From IMG/VR virus record IMGVR_UViG_3300048836_001224, positions 1 to 38,776 of that record: a stretch of 38,776 bases of DNA; one strand, written 5' to 3'. Numbering within the stretch: position 1 is the first letter of the stretch; each line of letters opens with the position of its first letter. The notes beneath the pieces are model-generated. The model had not been told where the DNA came from. It worked only from the letters and a program-made list of their open reading frames with translations, and did not search any database. The stretch is from a virus. Shown here piece by piece: positions 1-6,487 of the stretch. The translations under genes were made by a program, and so were the position numbers.

Positions 1-1131
1 TCACGCGCATGGCGCCACCCCCCCCAAGTAGCGAAACCCTTGCACGGCGCGAAAATGCCCTCCGTACCCTGAACCTCGCATAACAACTCCGGCGCGCGCG
101 GCCGATCGGTCGATGCTTGCGCGGCTGCGCCCCTTGTGCTGCCCCACCAATGCGGCCGACACCTGCGTCCAGCGTGGCGAACGGCGCAGGGCACTGGCAA
201 GACCCGGGTGGCTGGTATGAAACAACGCGGGCATCGGTCGGCCGTAGCGGTTGTCGCCCACGCGCCAGCGCTCGCAGACGGCGTCCAAAAACCGCAGGCC
301 GACGCCGGCGCCCTGCCACTCGGGCATGACGACCAGGCGGCAGGCGCGCGCCTCGTTCCGGCTACGGGTGCTGACGGCAACGTGCGCTACGCGTTGGCCC
401 TCAACCGTTGCCACATAGTTGGTTGCGGCAATCATGCGCGGCAGCTTCAGATAGTGATGCGGCTCAAAGGCCGCCCAGTGCTCCCAACCGCACTGCCAGA
501 GCTCCACGTCGATGCGCGGTCGGCGCCGAAGCCACCCCCGAGAAAAGCGCCCGGTGGCCGTGTCGAAAACCCAGTCTGGCTGCACCCAGTCCAGGATGTC
601 GTAGTGGCAACTCAAGAGCACCACCTGCCCAGCCGTCCGGCGCCACGCCTTGGAAAAGGCGCCGGCGCCGACGCGCGCGATCTGCCGGTCCACCACGCTC
701 GAAAATTCATCGAGCACTGCACGCTTGGGTGCCTCGGAGGTCAGCCTGGCCAGATTCGCACGGAACTGCTCGCCGTTGGAGAGCACGCGGTACGGCCGCA
801 GCCAAGTAGGCACGCTCCCCAGGCCCACGCTGGAGAGCGCGGCCGCAACGCCGTCAAAGCCCCCCTCCGGGGTGATGGCGTCGATGATGGGTGCATCGTC
901 GGGCCACGCGGGCGCATAGACCGCCTCTGCGCCCCACAGCGCGCGCCCCATACTGGTTTTGCCGCTGCCGCTTGGGCCGACGATGACGCCGATCTGCCAG
1001 GGCGCGCTTTCCAGGTCGAGGTCTGCCTCCAGATGGAAGTTGGCGCCGCTGTCGACGTTGAAGAGAGACTTCACGCGCGCGGCGCGGTAGCTGTTGAAGT
1101 CCTGGCAGTTGTGGCGGATGGCGACTTTCAT
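1..1131 (-). CDS. ABC-ATPase/GNAT fusion protein, Mom-position DNA-modification candidate
   Basis: This 376-residue protein joins two domains. An ABC-type ATPase is seen as Walker A GPSGSGKTS (52-60), signature LSNGEQ (117-122), Walker B RAVLDEFSS (137-145) and an H-loop histidine (176). A GNAT acyltransferase fold follows, with an HHY motif (225-227) and the acyl-CoA loop EWQGAGVG (271-278). The ATG at 1131 was chosen because it overlaps the preceding stop as ATGA; a longer frame to 1209 would run into the upstream gene. It is the last gene of an operon headed by com. In Mu, com is followed by mom, whose GNAT-fold product modifies adenine in phage DNA. I infer a comparable DNA-modifying role, with the ATPase as an added module. 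There are no transmembrane segments, so it is not a transporter. Domain calls are firm; the modification role is inference. Confidence 0.85.
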   Translation of the reverse strand: MKVAIRHNCQDFNSYRAARVKSLFNVDSGANFHLEADLDLESAPWQIGVIVGPSGSGKTSMGRALWGAEAVYAPAWPDDAPIIDAITPEGGFDGVAAALSSVGLGSVPTWLRPYRVLSNGEQFRANLARLTSEAPKRAVLDEFSSVVDRQIARVGAGAFSKAWRRTAGQVVLLSCHYDILDWVQPDWVFDTATGRFSRGWLRRRPRIDVELWQCGWEHWAAFEPHHYLKLPRMIAATNYVATVEGQRVAHVAVSTRSRNEARACRLVVMPEWQGAGVGLRFLDAVCERWRVGDNRYGRPMPALFHTSHPGLASALRRSPRWTQVSAALVGQHKGRSRASIDRSAARAGVVMRGSGYGGHFRAVQGFRYLGGVAPCA

Positions 1132-1301
1132 ACGCACACCACCTTCGGGCGCATGCCCAGCCGCGTCAGGCGCGCAAACAGGCGTTGCTGCTCGTGCTCG
1201 TCCTGGCACGGCACGAGCAGGCCGAACTTGGGCTTGTACTGGAAGCCATTCTCACCTTGCCGGCGAAGTGCCGGCGCTTTCTTTGCTGTGCTATTTGCCA
1301 C
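1128..1301 (-). CDS. 57-residue conserved-looking protein between com and the ABC-GNAT gene
   Basis: A GTG-started gene of 57 codons. It overlaps the end of com by 11 bases and the ABC-GNAT start by 4 (ATGA), so all three genes look translationally coupled. The start is set by an AGGGGA ribosome-binding site about 8 bases upstream of GTG 1301. That site lies inside a hairpin at 1305-1326. The product has a basic N-terminus and a compact region running from YKPKFGLLV to a final KVVCV. It has no recognised catalytic motif; it could be a small partner of the ATPase or acyltransferase. Mu mom also starts with GTG behind a hairpin that Com opens, and this gene occupies that position. The function is unknown. 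Confidence 0.75.
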   Translation of the reverse strand: MANSTAKKAPALRRQGENGFQYKPKFGLLVPCQDEHEQQRLFARLTRLGMRPKVVCV

Positions 1302-1461
1302 TGTGCGTCCCCTGAGGGTTTGACGCGCCGCGGCGTTCTGGTGGGGGGCCCGAGGCCCTCATCTGGTTCAACACCCCGCAGCGGGGGCACTTGATCGAGA
1401 GTGCCGTGTAAACACCCTCGCCGAGTTTTCGGCGGCATCCGCCGCACCTAATTTCATCCAT
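1291..1461 (-). CDS. com: Com-like zinc-finger translational regulator
   Basis: A 56-residue protein with a four-cysteine zinc knuckle, C6-x2-C9-x15-C25-x2-C28, and a basic hydrophilic tail. Size, cysteine spacing and the motif IRCGGCRRKL match phage Mu Com, which binds mom mRNA and exposes its ribosome-binding site. The ATG at 1461 starts immediately before the DEIRC motif; an upstream in-frame start at 1548 would add about 29 residues absent from Com. No strong Shine-Dalgarno precedes it. The gene ends inside the next one, as Mu com overlaps mom. I infer that it activates translation of the 57-residue gene and the ABC-GNAT gene. Identification is strong from cysteine pattern plus context. 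Confidence 0.88.
   Translation of the reverse strand: MDEIRCGGCRRKLGEGVYTALSIKCPRCGVLNQMRASGPPPERRGASNPQGTHSGK
1305..1326 (-). promoter_or_regulatory. Hairpin sequestering the ribosome-binding site downstream of com
   Basis: On the minus strand the arms GCGTC and GACGC pair, CCC pairs with GGG inside them across a TCA loop, and AAA is bulged. The AGGGGA ribosome-binding site of the GTG at 1301 lies in the 3' arm, and the stem ends 3 bases before that GTG. This matches the logic of the Mu mom translation initiation region, where Com melts a stem to allow initiation. Binding of this Com to the stem is inferred. Confidence 0.6.
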
Positions 1462-1506
1462 TGCAAGCCTGTTATCTGTAGTGAAACATCTGATAGGCTT
1501 CGACCG

Positions 1507-1518
1507 CTCTCGCGAGAG
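1507..1518. promoter_or_regulatory. Palindrome upstream of com, possible operator
   Basis: CTCTCGCGAGAG is a perfect 12-bp palindrome, extended to 18 bp with one mismatched pair (CCG to TGG). It lies 45 bases before the com start in the only non-coding stretch of the tail/com region. No GATC occurs between 1462 and 1613, so the Dam/OxyR control known from Mu mom is not supported here. A transcription-factor site is the simplest reading. No convincing promoter hexamers were found beside it. Confidence 0.4.
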
Positions 1519-1567
1519 TGGCGGGTCTTCGCCTGGCTTGCAGGACAAGTCTGCAGGTTGGGGGCTT

Positions 1568-1591
1568 GGCAGGGTGTTCGCGCACCCTGCC
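1568..1591. terminator. Hairpin between tail genes and com operon, possible terminator
   Basis: GGCAGGGTG and CACCCTGCC form a perfect 9-bp stem with a 6-base loop. It lies about 22 bases past the stop of the leftward tail gene ending at 1614. A T7 run follows only on the plus strand, 12 bases after the stem, so it is not a canonical terminator for the leftward tail operon. It may end tail transcription before com by structure alone, or block rightward read-through. Confidence 0.4.
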
Positions 1592-1613
1592 AGGTCGCCC
1601 GTCTTTTTTTGCT

Positions 1614-1835
1614 TTAAATCACGTCCACAACCACCGCCAAATCCGGCGCAGGCCCCTGGATCACCCCCTCCTGCAAGAACACCTTGGCGCCGACGCTCGC
1701 TTGGCCCTTGGCGCGCAGCTTCCCGCCGCCGGGCAGCGTCACGGTGGCCACGCTGCCTGAAACCGCCGTCACCGTGCCCACCTGCATGCGGCCTGGCCCG
1801 AGCAGCGCTTTGAGCTCGTTAAGCACGTTAGGCAT
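1614..1835 (-). CDS. Small tail-tip protein, hypothetical
   Basis: A 73-residue protein starting eight bases inside the end of the upstream 629-residue tail gene. After a short N-terminal helix it is dominated by short beta-type segments with many valines, glycines and threonines, such as VGTVTAVSGSVATVTLPGGG. That pattern suggests a small beta barrel of OB type, as in tail spike or baseplate hub parts. It is the last gene of the tail operon before the com leader. The tail-tip role is inferred from position and composition. Confidence 0.7.
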   Translation of the reverse strand: MPNVLNELKALLGPGRMQVGTVTAVSGSVATVTLPGGGKLRAKGQASVGAKVFLQEGVIQGPAPDLAVVVDVI

Positions 1836-3717
1836 GGCTGTCGATCTCCAGCGACTGGGTCAGCACGGGGAACTGCTGGGCGATGGACGTGGCGCGCACC
1901 AGCCCCAGGCGCAGCGCGCCGACGTCGTCCGCATAGCGCAGCACCGTGCCCGGCCTGATTACGCCCGTCGCCGGCAGCACCGGCAGCGTCATCTTGTGCT
2001 TGAGCATGCGGCCCGATTCGGCCAGCTCGGCGATGGCGCGCTGCTTGGCGGCGCCCATGGTCGTGATCAGCGGGTGCAACGCCATAGGCTGCTTGAGCAC
2101 GTCGCCCGGCGTGCCGCCGCGCGTCAGGTCGGCCGCGTGGCCGCCGGCCTCGCCCGATACGAAGATGCGGTTGTAGCCGGGCAGGTCCACCACCTCGGTC
2201 TCATCGATCTCGGAGATGCCGGCGGGCAGCTCGATGTCGGGGGCCAGCGTGTCCCACTCCCACCAGGGCTTGGGCCACAGCGGCAGCACGCGCAGCACCG
2301 GGTCGGTGTCGTGCGGCTGTAGGTAGCCGCCGGCAGCGGCCGCGATCTCGGCCAGCGCGCTCGCCCAGGTGCCCTGGTGCATCCACACGCCCCCCGGCAC
2401 CAGCCAATCGGTGAGCCGGAAATCGACGCTCCAGCCGAAACCCACACCGTTGACTGTGAGCGCCTGCGTCATGAGCTGCTGGGCCGTGCGGTCCAGCGCG
2501 TTCGTGAACGTCTGCACCGGCGCGTGCGGCGCATCCAGCAGCGCCGCCTTGCCGCGCCCGGTTGCCGTGACCATGTGCTCAGGGAAGCGCCGGCTGCGGC
2601 CAATGCGCTCGGCCTGCAGCCGAAACGGCTGGTTGTTGACGCGCACCTCGAGCTCTATGGGCTCGCCGCCCGCGCCGGGCATCAGCGCATCGCGGGCAGA
2701 GGCGTGAAAGCTCGCCGAGAACGACCAGGTCCACGACTGGTGGTTGAGCTGCATGCCGAAGCTCTCGCTCGGCAGCGGATCGCCCGCCAGGTTGTCCACA
2801 CGGCGAATCTCGATGGAATTGATCACGACATAGCTCCTGCGCGGCAGCACCACGATGCCGGCGGGCGGCAGAACCCAGCCCGCCCGCTGGCAGACGAACA
2901 CCAGGCGTGCGACCCCGAGCGCAAGGTCTGTAAACACCAGCCGCCCGAGCGTTGCCGGGTCGTAGCACGGCTCGCGCGGCCGCACGACCGGGGGGACGTA
3001 CATGCCGGCGCCTGGGCGCATGGCGTCCTGCCAGTGCTGGCGCTGGGCAATCCACACGGGCAGCGCCGGCTCGTAGTGCGAGCGCACGGCCGCGCGCGCC
3101 AGCAGGCCCTGCTGGTAGTGGTGCAGCACGGCACAGCGCAGGCGCAAGGTTTCTTGCCAATGCTGGCGCGTGGCGCCGCGCACGTGCAAGCCCTCCTGGT
3201 AGCGCTGCAGCACCGCGCCGCGCAGGCGCTCGGCCTCTTGCCAGTGCTGGCGCGTAGCGCCGCGCACAGGCCCTGCGGCCTGGTAGCGCTGGTGCACCGC
3301 AGCGCGCAGGGGCTCGGCCTGCTGCCAGCGCGGCTGCAAGGCGCCGTGGCGCGGCTCGGCCTGCTGCCAGCGGGCCTGCAGGCCCGTGGGCATGGGCAGG
3401 GTGGCTTGCCAGCGGCTGGCAAGCGCTGCCGCCACGGGCTGGCCGCCTTGGTACACCGATTGCAGTTCGCAGCGTAGGCCGCCCCGGCTGACGTTGGCGT
3501 CCCACACCAGGGGCACATTGCCGGTGAAATCGTCGAGTGGCGCATCGAGCGCGGCCACCGCGCCGTAGACCAGTGCCAGATCGCCCAGGCCGGGCAGGTC
3601 CGCGTCCAGGCTGAAATTCGCGTCCGGCGCGCCGCCACCGGCGTCGCCCGTGTCTCCGAAAACAAGGCGCCCGGTACCGTCGTGCGGCCGCAGTAAAAGG
3701 AGCTTGCCTTCATCCAC
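1828..3717 (-). CDS. Tail-tip protein with eleven 14-residue repeats
   Basis: A 629-residue structural protein. Residues about 1-85 contain a DGTGRLVFGDTG-like segment related to motifs in neighbouring tail genes. Residues 88-241 are a run of eleven 14-residue units starting [RHV][WY]Q, for example RWQQAEPLRAAVHQ. The rest is a mixed region ending in a hub-like domain with WMHQGTWASALAEIAAAAGGYL and a beta-rich end. The gene lies in the distal-tail segment downstream of the tape measure, so a tail-tip or receptor-binding part is likely. It follows the upstream gene by four bases. The repeats could set a length or bind ligands; this is inference. Confidence 0.8.
   Translation of the reverse strand: MDEGKLLLLRPHDGTGRLVFGDTGDAGGGAPDANFSLDADLPGLGDLALVYGAVAALDAPLDDFTGNVPLVWDANVSRGGLRCELQSVYQGGQPVAAALASRWQATLPMPTGLQARWQQAEPRHGALQPRWQQAEPLRAAVHQRYQAAGPVRGATRQHWQEAERLRGAVLQRYQEGLHVRGATRQHWQETLRLRCAVLHHYQQGLLARAAVRSHYEPALPVWIAQRQHWQDAMRPGAGMYVPPVVRPREPCYDPATLGRLVFTDLALGVARLVFVCQRAGWVLPPAGIVVLPRRSYVVINSIEIRRVDNLAGDPLPSESFGMQLNHQSWTWSFSASFHASARDALMPGAGGEPIELEVRVNNQPFRLQAERIGRSRRFPEHMVTATGRGKAALLDAPHAPVQTFTNALDRTAQQLMTQALTVNGVGFGWSVDFRLTDWLVPGGVWMHQGTWASALAEIAAAAGGYLQPHDTDPVLRVLPLWPKPWWEWDTLAPDIELPAGISEIDETEVVDLPGYNRIFVSGEAGGHAADLTRGGTPGDVLKQPMALHPLITTMGAAKQRAIAELAESGRMLKHKMTLPVLPATGVIRPGTVLRYADDVGALRLGLVRATSIAQQFPVLTQSLEIDSHA
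2995..3456 (-). repeat. Eleven tandem 42-bp (14-codon) units within the tail gene
   Basis: Units run in frame and begin V/R/H then W/Y then Q. The middle units alternate HWQ and RYQ starts, giving a 28-residue super-period. Unit sequences have diverged (RWQQAEPRHGALQP, HWQEAERLRGAVLQ, HYQQGLLARAAVRS), so the array is old enough to be under protein-level selection rather than a fresh slippage product. Confidence 0.8.
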
Positions 3718-3721
3718 ATTG

Positions 3722-4105
3722 CTACCCCAGCAGCGCGGGCGTGGGCAGGGCCACGATGCCGCCTTCGTAGATCGTCAGGTTCGGCGCCGTGCCGGCCAGC
3801 TTGATCGGGCCGTCGCCATCGGCGCCCGTCACCGCCGCGCCCCAGATCGGCACGCCCGCGCCATCGCACCACTCACCCCAGGTGGGGATGCCTGTGGCCA
3901 CCACCAGGTCGGGCGTGGCGGCGGGCTCCAGGCTGATGCGCCCGTCACCCGTGAGCGTGCCGCAGGGCTTGGCAAGCTGGCGCACGGCCAGCAGCGTGCC
4001 GCCGGCCTCGGTGTAGAGGCGGATGGCTGCATTGCCCGCACCCTGGTCGGCCAGGTCGATGCTGGCTTGGTTGCGCGCTGCGCGGTGCGCCTGGCTGATC
4101 AGCAT
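3722..4105 (-). CDS. Tail-associated protein, hypothetical
   Basis: A 127-residue protein with an N-terminal helix (QAHRAARNQASIDLADQG) followed by a glycine-rich beta region containing tryptophans (IPTWGEWCDGAG, PIWGAAVTGADGD). No signal peptide or transmembrane helix. It sits four bases upstream of the repeat-bearing tail gene and is presumably co-transcribed with it. I do not recognise the family; a tail tip or fibre attachment role is inferred from context only. Confidence 0.7.
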   Translation of the reverse strand: MLISQAHRAARNQASIDLADQGAGNAAIRLYTEAGGTLLAVRQLAKPCGTLTGDGRISLEPAATPDLVVATGIPTWGEWCDGAGVPIWGAAVTGADGDGPIKLAGTAPNLTIYEGGIVALPTPALLG

Positions 4106-4162
4106 GCACCCTCCATCGCCCGCCGCTTAGGATGAGCGTCCCACCAACCACAGGGGCTTTTC

Positions 4163-4465
4163 ATGGGCGAGTACACGCTGGCGCAAGCCAGGGCCGAAAT
4201 CAGGGCGCTGAATGACAACCTCATCGCGCACCTGAACCGAATCGGGGCACTTGAGGCGATGGTGCGCGAACTGCTGCACCACGCGCCGACGGAAGTGCTG
4301 GAGTCGATGGCGCGCACGTATGACGTACAGACGACGCTGGCAATGGGCAAGCTGGAGCCGCCCTTTCAACGTGAGCCGTTATGGACACACTTCCAGGACA
4401 CGATGAGCGACATTGTGGGAACACGCCGGCGGCTCGGTCAGCCATCGGCGCGTCCGGAAAAATGA
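4163..4465 (+). CDS. Small helical protein on the opposite strand, moron-like
   Basis: A 100-residue plus-strand gene in the middle of the leftward tail operon. It has a CAGGGG ribosome-binding site 7 bases before ATG 4163. Residues 5-60 are strongly helical, with heptad-like leucines (ARAEIRALNDNLIAHLNRIG); the C-terminal 40 residues are hydrophilic. Orientation against the operon is typical of a moron, a gene carried for expression in the lysogen. The function is not recognisable. The alternative is a non-coding frame, but the ribosome-binding site and the absence of an overlapping minus-strand gene favour it. Confidence 0.6.
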   Translation: MGEYTLAQARAEIRALNDNLIAHLNRIGALEAMVRELLHHAPTEVLESMARTYDVQTTLAMGKLEPPFQREPLWTHFQDTMSDIVGTRRRLGQPSARPEK

Positions 4466-4522
4466 CACTGCTCAGACCACGGGGGATGATGGTTTCCATA
4501 GTTTTCCTTTCTGGTCTGATGC

Positions 4523-5281
4523 TCAGGGCGCCTGCACGGCCACTACCGGCCCGGCGCCCGTGGCTTTGAAATTGCGTTGCGGGTCCATGCCCACCGCGAC
4601 GTATTCCACGCCCACCTCCAGGCCCGTCGCGGTGTAGTAGCCAGCGGCATCGCTCCAGCCCTCCCAGGCCTTGAAGCCGTCGAAAGCCCTAAGCAGCCAC
4701 ACGCGCCCCTGGGCAAAGGGCTGCTCGGGGCTCGAAGGCGTGGCCTTGAACATCACGCGGTCGGTCACCACGCCGGTGGTGGGATTGAGCTGGCGCATGT
4801 CGAGCGATCCACTCGGCCCAAGCAAGCGCACCGGCTCTGCGGGGCGCGGTTCCACAGCCAGCACGACGACGCCGCCGCTCGTGAAACTACCCGACTGCAC
4901 CGAAAGCAAGAACTCGCGCCCGCCTGCAAAGCGCGTGCCGTCCCAGCAATATTCGAGCCGCACGGCGTCGGCGTTAGGCGGCATGGCGCTGGCGCTGGCA
5001 TAGCGCAGGCGCACCGCACGCACGTCCACAGGGCTTGGGTGCGCGTACCAGATGCGCGCAGGAAAGACGGAATACGCCGAGCCCCATTGGGTCGCATTGC
5101 TTTTGTCAAAAGCGTTGAATGCTTCGTAGCCCGCGCCCAGGTCGCTACTGGCGCCTGCCGTGCCACCAGTGGACATATCGGCGGCGGCGGCGTTGAGAAA
5201 CGCCACCTCCTGCAACTGAATATTCCCGGCGCCCTGCGTCTCCAGAAAGGACAGGCGCCATAGGCTGTACCCACCGCTCAT
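4523..5281 (-). CDS. Tail fibre/tip protein with discoidin-like domain
   Basis: A 252-residue protein. Residues about 8-135 resemble a discoidin (F5/8 type C, galactose-binding) fold: an initial LSFLE strand, AFNAFDKSNATQWGS around residues 54-68, an IWYAHPSPVDVRAVRLRYA strand, then an EYCWDG segment. Residues about 190-240 look like a carboxypeptidase-regulatory-type beta sandwich (GRVWLLRAFDGFKAWEGWSD, then GYYTATGLEVGVEYVAVG). Such domains bind surface sugars, so adsorption to the host is likely. It overlaps the upstream gene by 4 bases. The domain assignment is by eye. Confidence 0.75.
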   Translation of the reverse strand: MSGGYSLWRLSFLETQGAGNIQLQEVAFLNAAAADMSTGGTAGASSDLGAGYEAFNAFDKSNATQWGSAYSVFPARIWYAHPSPVDVRAVRLRYASASAMPPNADAVRLEYCWDGTRFAGGREFLLSVQSGSFTSGGVVVLAVEPRPAEPVRLLGPSGSLDMRQLNPTTGVVTDRVMFKATPSSPEQPFAQGRVWLLRAFDGFKAWEGWSDAAGYYTATGLEVGVEYVAVGMDPQRNFKATGAGPVVAVQAP

Positions 5282-6474
5282 GCCGCGGGCCTCCAGGGGC
5301 CGGTCGTGTCGATGAACGCCACGCCCTTGGAGCCGAAATCGACCACGGGATAGTCAATGGCATTGTCAACCGTGCGCGTGGCCCGCAAGGTGCGGCCCGC
5401 CAGGTCCCCCGCGCATACCACTTTGTCCAGCCGCACAAACGCTTCTTTGGAAACATCCTGCGGGCAGGACAGCAGGCCAGGCACCTCTGCGCGGGGTGTT
5501 GCATCCGCTGCGCCTACGCCGACGAAGCGGCGCGACAGCAGCAGCCGCCCGTCAACCGCCGACGGATAGGCGCCCATCATCGGATCGGCGCCTGACCCCA
5601 CGCTGGGCGTCTGGCAGTAGGACGCGACTTTTACGGCCGCCGAGGCACCCGTTCCGGTGTGCGCACGGGCCATGAATACCGCGTCGGTGTAGCCGCCCGA
5701 AAGACAGCCGGGACCGGGGTTGAACGCCCAGTCGCTGGCCGGGAACGCCACCACGCTGGCCCAGGCGTCGCCCGCAGTGGCGAGGCCGAGCAGCTCGCCG
5801 AACCCGCATACCGGTGCATTGACGTAGCCGGCCCCATTCGCCGCCCCCGCGCAAATGCTCGCGAGCACCGCGCGGCCGTCGGCAGCAAGCAGGTACGGGA
5901 TGGGAGCGCTGCCCGCAATCGTGCTCTTGGGCCAGTAGCTGCCGCCGCTCCTCTGCGCGCTGGTGGGGAACGGCCCGGTGCCGGTAGACACGCCCGTCAT
6001 CGACACATAGCCCACGATGCGCGCCGCCGTGGTGCTGGTGTCCTGCACGCGGTAGTACATGCGCGCGCCGGTCACGTCGGTGCTGCGGTAGACGGCCAGG
6101 TTGGTCCCCGAAAAAGTCTTCTCCCAACTGCCCTGCGGAGCGTACTTCACGGTAATGGTGCCGCTGGCCGCGCCGTCGGCCGCCGTCGTGGCAAACGTGA
6201 TGCTGGTGGCGCTGGCGGTCAGCACGCGCTGCTCGCCGTTCAGCGCCGCTGGCGTGGCGCCCGCGACCAGCACCACGCTGCCTTCTTCGAAGGTTTCGCC
6301 GGCGTTGAGGGACACCGTGGCGATGCCGCCCGCTACGGTGATGCCGGTGGCGGTCACGAGACCCCAGCCGCTCAGCAAGAACGCATCGATCAGTGCGATC
6401 AGCGAACCCACCGTGCCAGAGAGCACGGGCGCGCCGCGCATGCCTTCGTGGATGTGTTTGACGGCTATGGCCAT
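5278..6474 (-). CDS. Tail structural protein, 398 residues
   Basis: The N-terminus (MAIAVKHIHEGMRGAPVLSG) is followed by a hydrophobic helix and a beta-rich domain with the pattern GGIATVSLNAGETFEEGSVVLVAG. The long C-terminal region is rich in glycine, serine and aromatic residues and resembles virion surface proteins. No catalytic motif was seen. It is the second member of a pair with the discoidin-like gene (ATGA overlap). A distal-tail or fibre component of D3112/B3-type phages is the best guess from position. Confidence 0.75.
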   Translation of the reverse strand: MAIAVKHIHEGMRGAPVLSGTVGSLIALIDAFLLSGWGLVTATGITVAGGIATVSLNAGETFEEGSVVLVAGATPAALNGEQRVLTASATSITFATTAADGAASGTITVKYAPQGSWEKTFSGTNLAVYRSTDVTGARMYYRVQDTSTTAARIVGYVSMTGVSTGTGPFPTSAQRSGGSYWPKSTIAGSAPIPYLLAADGRAVLASICAGAANGAGYVNAPVCGFGELLGLATAGDAWASVVAFPASDWAFNPGPGCLSGGYTDAVFMARAHTGTGASAAVKVASYCQTPSVGSGADPMMGAYPSAVDGRLLLSRRFVGVGAADATPRAEVPGLLSCPQDVSKEAFVRLDKVVCAGDLAGRTLRATRTVDNAIDYPVVDFGSKGVAFIDTTGPWRPAA

Positions 6475-6487
6475 GGTCGCTGCTCTC

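Noticed and set aside
136-1323. Long plus-strand frame opposite the ABC-GNAT gene
   Set aside because: It is the antisense shadow of a gene with clear ATPase motifs in GC-rich DNA and has no recognisable domain.
4473-4518. CAGACCA/TGGTCTG inverted repeat as a terminator for the 100-residue plus-strand gene
   Set aside because: Only 7 bp with a 32-base loop and no T run after it; too weak to call.
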